Of a DNA stretch of 9,491 bases, positions 7,101 through 9,491 are shown one piece after another (within the stretch, counting starts at the first letter, position 1; each line of letters starts with the position of its first letter). This stretch comes from an uncultured Bacilli bacterium. Its GTDB lineage: Bacteria; Bacillota_I; Bacilli_A; RFN20; CAG-826. Location of the stretch: assembly GCA_944358755.1 (NCBI GenBank), contig CALVRY010000039.1:1-9491 (forward strand), read 5' to 3'. Position numbers and translations under genes: made by a program. The notes under the pieces are model-generated. The model was not told the origin of the DNA and ran no database searches. It saw only the letters and a program-made list of their open reading frames with translations.

Positions 7101-7444
7101 AGTTCTAAACAAACACCAATTACGCTGCTTTCCTTAGATAAAGTGTCATAAAATTCAAGCGCAATATGAGAAATTACACCACCATTTCGAATGTATTCTT
7201 TGCCTTCAATGCCCGTCTTAAGTCTCATGTAACTTTCAACAGTTCTTTTATTTTTGTTATTTGCATTAGCTGCAGAATTAAATTTGACGTTGTGCCCACC
7301 ATCAATTACATAATGAATGGCATCAATTAAAGTTGATTTTCCACATCCATTTTCACCAAAAATTAAAGTGTTGCCTTTAATCAAGATAGTTTCGTTTTGA
7401 AAAATATGCCAATTAATCAATTTGATTTTCGTCAGGGTCTTCAT
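4166..7444 (-). CDS. jetC: Wadjet SMC/MukB-like ATPase JetC
   Basis: JetC is the motor of Wadjet, an SMC-like ATPase that with JetA and JetB extrudes DNA loops. The 1092 residues run as N-terminal half-ATPase with Walker A GENGCGKST (30-38), a coiled-coil arm from about 235 to 455, a hinge-like globular segment at about 476-615 (GPLCSYIEIKNE, RRFDIIV, LPYIG), a returning coiled coil, and the C-terminal half-ATPase with signature SGGETQ (989-994), Walker B GLVILDEAF (D1028, E1029) and D-loop NNMDEQR. I chose the ATG at 7444 because AAGGAG stands 9 bases upstream and the protein then begins MKTLTKIKLINWHIF, as expected for the first strand of this fold. An ATG at 7474 would add ten residues that themselves encode the ribosome binding site. 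The gene overlaps jetB by 32 bases. SbcC or chromosomal MukB are alternatives by fold, but jetA, jetB and jetD neighbours decide for Wadjet. Confidence 0.95.
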   Translation of the reverse strand: MKTLTKIKLINWHIFQNETILIKGNTLIFGENGCGKSTLIDAIHYVIDGGHNVKFNSAANANNKNKRTVESYMRLKTGIEGKEYIRNGGVISHIALEFYDTLSKESSVIGVCLELVKGNKTAVERFYQLLRTKIDDSLYLNKDESNNLKVNNFADFSKIVNDKNIKINIFDGSKRDNCARIHRALSLYNDSSSTYSELLNKAISFKPIDNVNEFVYSYLMPEKDIDLNNLIASIRSYREIKKLVELEEEKKEILDKIIVKGDEYEQLKDKKICYNLVLAQRKKVFAEKRYKEKKQELNILSSEIENLSKIIELENNEKTNLIKTRTAYENDNLNTHYRNLLDQRERTKIELKNLENKLNIFNAKLNADLQIIKYFGIDINLNKFKNSGDLQGYLVEIANYKQILKEDLEPSLKERKLELDRIFQDETSRKNELLKTKENLENYQTDYKKDIGIDINSFVDLVKNKFHEEYRKDIEIGPLCSYIEIKNEYENKRNLLEQFLANRRFDIIVNGRYFNFVSKIYNENKDKFESLSLIDLNKYPDEVEVKENSLYNYFEFNSVDAEKYCKLILGNAFEKENFQAFSFENEEITNDGFAYLKNKLIQRAKKTVKLPYIGVNSFKERLQKCLSDIEIVNERINNIRSNLNEIKEKLDLISKSNIDYLSLDGVFVYPEFSKKSESLKELEKEIESLLKENQDLATLANKIKECDEKIAEKDRLIVKLNDENSSKKAKKEGVLILIDELTKQTDEANLELDEINENPRIDLIRVAYFVPFSNLSNELILKELRIIDNQVITLENSICDSMKEYNLKIGETFPAKIESLKDFKDLYNKTIRNTLSKYKSQLDEAENKAINGFKVDYISKIRKSIQDEHDHINKLNKVLKSKPFGTDGDVYEFIIQRNKNEELGRFYDIFMSNEDFEPRDLFSNKLNKKDEEALLELFKVFTDENNNSSDKERKLKEYTDYRSFMSYDIKIRYSNNEIAYFSKVSNEKSGGETQTPFYIIIAASFEQLFNASSQFNKRETPLGLVILDEAFNNMDEQRIEAMISYFKTLNEQFLVVVPSQRASIMMSYFDATIALVKRNNRAILLEDLHKND

Positions 7445-8063
7445 TGCTTTCTTCTCCTTCACTATCATTAGCATAACCTTTAATTTGACTATTTAAGTCG
7501 TCCATATTTGCTACATTAATTACAACTTGAACTGTTGGTAAAATCTTAATTTCTGATTCTGAACTAATTTTTGAGTTAAAATCAACAATTTTATTTCTTC
7601 TTAAACAAAGTAATGACCTTTCAATCTCACTCAATGTTTTTGGTGTTGCATAAATTTGTGTTTTATTTAATTCATCGAAGATTTCACTGATACTAATATA
7701 AACTTCGTTAGTTAAGTCAACTTCCTTAATCTTTTTAAAATAGGTTAACCTAAATATTAAGCACAAAATCGTATCAAGTTTATTTAAATGAACACGATTA
7801 CGATCTTTAGAGGTTTTGATGTAAATAATCTTAAGCATTTCATCTTTAAAAAGATCATAATCAATAAAATTAAAATAGAGATCAATTGTCTGAAAAAGTC
7901 TTAAACAATCGTAATAATCGTTATAATCTTCTTTTAAAGAACAAACAATAAATGTTTTTGAGAGCAGTTTATTTATTAAACGACTAAAAATCTCTTTATC
8001 TTTATCACGTAATTCAGAATAATTCTTGCTAAATTCTTCTAATTCGTTTGTGCCTAGTGCCAT
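7413..8063 (-). CDS. jetB: Wadjet MukE-like subunit JetB
   Basis: JetB is the small winged-helix (MukE/KITE-like) subunit that binds the kleisin JetA and helps hold DNA in the JetABC complex. The 216 residues have a helical start, a segment RNRVHLNKLDTILCLIFRLTYF (89-109) typical of JetB/MukE-type proteins, a second winged-helix-like part at about 116-165, and an acidic tail at 199-216 with nine Asp/Glu. It resembles the form found next to DUF5716-type JetA proteins (I believe DUF6063), supporting type III, though I recognise it mainly from context. The ATG lies one base after the jetA stop. Its ribosome binding site AGGGG (8076-8072) is inside the last codons of jetA, so the two are coupled. 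The acidic tail is encoded over the jetC ribosome binding site and start codon. Confidence 0.88.
   Translation of the reverse strand: MALGTNELEEFSKNYSELRDKDKEIFSRLINKLLSKTFIVCSLKEDYNDYYDCLRLFQTIDLYFNFIDYDLFKDEMLKIIYIKTSKDRNRVHLNKLDTILCLIFRLTYFKKIKEVDLTNEVYISISEIFDELNKTQIYATPKTLSEIERSLLCLRRNKIVDFNSKISSESEIKILPTVQVVINVANMDDLNSQIKGYANDSEGEESNEDPDENQID
7454..7459 (-). promoter_or_regulatory. jetC ribosome binding site inside jetB
   Basis: AAGGAG on the minus strand lies 9 bases before the ATG at 7444 and within the codons for the acidic tail of JetB. It decides the jetC start: the in-frame ATG at 7474 has no comparable site. Confidence 0.8.
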
Positions 8064-8064
8064 A

Positions 8065-9491
8065 TTATTTACCCCTAAAAACTAAATTATCAATTTTATG
8101 ACCATTAATATCAAAACTTGATCCATCTAATTCAACAAGATAGCCAACATCTTTACTTTCGCTATAAGCAAAAGCTAAAAAGAACTTTATAATGTTTCTC
8201 TCATTTAATTCTTTAAATTCATTAACTTTAAAATATGTTCGGTTTTGATTTACAACTTGATCATTTAAAAGATCCATAATAAATTTATTGATATTTTTTC
8301 TAGAATATTCATCGTTGATTTTAATTGTGTCTCGAATATTTTGAATTTCTTGTTCACTGAGTCTTTCTTCAACAAATGCACTTTGAACTTTTACATTTTT
8401 ATAATTTCTTGGTCTATAAAGAGACTCTTCATCAACCGGTGAAATATACGATAAATTTTCAAAAGTAAAAATTGTATCATTATCTTTCGGATTTTCAATT
8501 TGCTTTATAAGTTTTAAAGAGTTATTAATTTCGCCTTCAACATCTCGTGCATCATTTAAAATAAAATTCAGAATATTTTTGGTATTCGCGAGATATTTAG
8601 AATTGCTACGGTCAATAAAAGAGATAACATTTTCGATGTTTAAGTAGAAATTAATTGTTTTATTAATTGAATCTTCAAAAAAAGCTCGAGCGATTTCAAC
8701 TCCATCAGGATTATTCTCAAGTTTCTTTGTCGCAATGTAATTAAGAATTAAGTTATTAAGGACTCCTCCTTCTCCATCATCAAGAAGTCTTGATAAACCA
8801 GAAATAATTTCACTGGAGTATTTATTAGGGTTGTCCTTACTTTTTAAATTATCAAAAACAGTAAATGCTACTTTTGAACCATAATTGTTCGTGAGTTCAA
8901 ATAAAATTTCATCTGCGCTTATATCTTTTTTCTCTAACAATTTTTTAAGAAATTTTTTAATTCGTGTGTTCAAACCTTGCAAAGAATTGCTCAAATTATC
9001 TCTTGCTAAATTAATTTGCTCAATAAGTTCGGTTGCACGATCAATTGTAAAGTTCTTAACAATGGTATAAATATTGTAAGTAAATCCAGTGTATTCAATA
9101 GTATTTTCTTCTTTTTTAATGATGTTTTGCAGGCTTTTTAAAATTTCTAAAGCCGAATCTGTCAAAGAGATATAATGGTTAAAGTCATTATCGTTGTCTT
9201 CGCTTAACCATCCACATTTAATAAATTGGCGTAATTTTATTCTTATTTTATCTGAAAGATTTTGAGCTAATATTGGTTTGTCTTCTTCATCATTAAAAGT
9301 TAAATTAATATAAGTTTGTGCGTATTGATCAAGAAAATCGATAATTTCCTCTTTATTAACGTGATTTTCACCGCTCGTATCGATATAATCTTTAATTTTA
9401 ACTAACAAATTATAATTAAGTCGTTTATCTTTAGAAACCAAAACAGAAAACATATTGCTTTCAATTACATCAAATATATTTTCATTATTAG
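8065..9491 (-). CDS. jetA: Wadjet kleisin-like subunit JetA (DUF5716-like), 5' end outside window
   Basis: JetA is the MukF-like kleisin that bridges the two JetC heads and carries JetB. Counted from the Met at 9453, a winged-helix-like N-terminal part covers about 1-107 (ending in the ISLTDSALEILKSL region). A long helical middle runs to about 310 (ENVISFIDRSNSKYLANT), and a C-terminal winged-helix-like domain ends with TYFKVNEF, FFLAFAYSESKD and VELDGS. The pattern matches DUF5716 JetA of type III Wadjet rather than DUF3375 of type I. I extend the gene to the window edge: the frame is open upstream of the Met at 9453 and reads IFDVIESN, aligning with the LFDVI..NFFSVL start of the family as I remember it, and the Met at 9453 has no good ribosome binding site. 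No ATG, GTG or TTG occurs in the extra codons, so the start lies beyond 9491. It is the first jet gene visible; the operon promoter is not in the window. Confidence 0.88.
   Translation of the reverse strand, partial: NNENIFDVIESNMFSVLVSKDKRLNYNLLVKIKDYIDTSGENHVNKEEIIDFLDQYAQTYINLTFNDEEDKPILAQNLSDKIRIKLRQFIKCGWLSEDNDNDFNHYISLTDSALEILKSLQNIIKKEENTIEYTGFTYNIYTIVKNFTIDRATELIEQINLARDNLSNSLQGLNTRIKKFLKKLLEKKDISADEILFELTNNYGSKVAFTVFDNLKSKDNPNKYSSEIISGLSRLLDDGEGGVLNNLILNYIATKKLENNPDGVEIARAFFEDSINKTINFYLNIENVISFIDRSNSKYLANTKNILNFILNDARDVEGEINNSLKLIKQIENPKDNDTIFTFENLSYISPVDEESLYRPRNYKNVKVQSAFVEERLSEQEIQNIRDTIKINDEYSRKNINKFIMDLLNDQVVNQNRTYFKVNEFKELNERNIIKFFLAFAYSESKDVGYLVELDGSSFDINGHKIDNLVFRGK

Noticed and set aside
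4166..7444. jetC as SbcC, RecN or housekeeping MukB/MksB
   Set aside because: The ATPase and hinge layout alone would allow it, but a kleisin-like, a MukE-like and a Toprim DUF2220-like gene in one coupled operon match Wadjet specifically.

Overview
The window comes from an AT-rich, low-GC Gram-positive-type bacterium, most likely a Bacillota/Mycoplasmatota relative such as an uncultured gut Bacilli lineage. The tRNA genes encode their own CCA ends. Tryptophan is written TGG, no in-frame TGA occurs in the long genes, and cysK ends in TGA, so the standard bacterial code (table 11) applies rather than the Mycoplasma code. The species cannot be named from the sequence alone.

Left edge (1-545): the possible C-terminal end of a plus-strand protein (1-80) faces a minus-strand tRNA operon, Ile(GAT) - Val(CAC) - Thr(TGT). 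The operon has a recognisable promoter near 451-480 and an intrinsic terminator at 104-126. The tRNA-Thr carries several unusual tertiary-contact bases.

Middle (546-2957): a minus-strand cysteine operon, cysK then cysE, with an 8-base overlap if cysE starts at its internal ATG. It is transcribed divergently from a small six-helix membrane protein of the HdeD/DUF308 type. The 115-base gap between them holds both promoters; the cysK promoter lies so close to the ATG that a leaderless transcript is predicted. A strong hairpin at 2929-2957 separates the membrane protein from the convergent operon to its right.

Right two thirds (2974-9491): a tightly packed four-gene minus-strand operon, jetA-jetB-jetC-jetD. 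It is a complete Wadjet plasmid/DNA-defence system except that the jetA start lies just outside the window. JetA is the kleisin-like (MukF-like) subunit, JetB the MukE-like winged-helix subunit, JetC the SMC/MukB-like ATPase, and JetD the Toprim nuclease. JetA resembles the DUF5716 form, which points to type III Wadjet. Spacing is a 1-base gap (A/B), a 32-base overlap (B/C) and an 8-base overlap (C/D), consistent with translational coupling and fixed stoichiometry. By analogy with studied Wadjet systems, JetABC would extrude DNA loops and JetD would cleave small circular DNA. No integrase, transposase or attachment site is visible, so recent mobility is not shown here.
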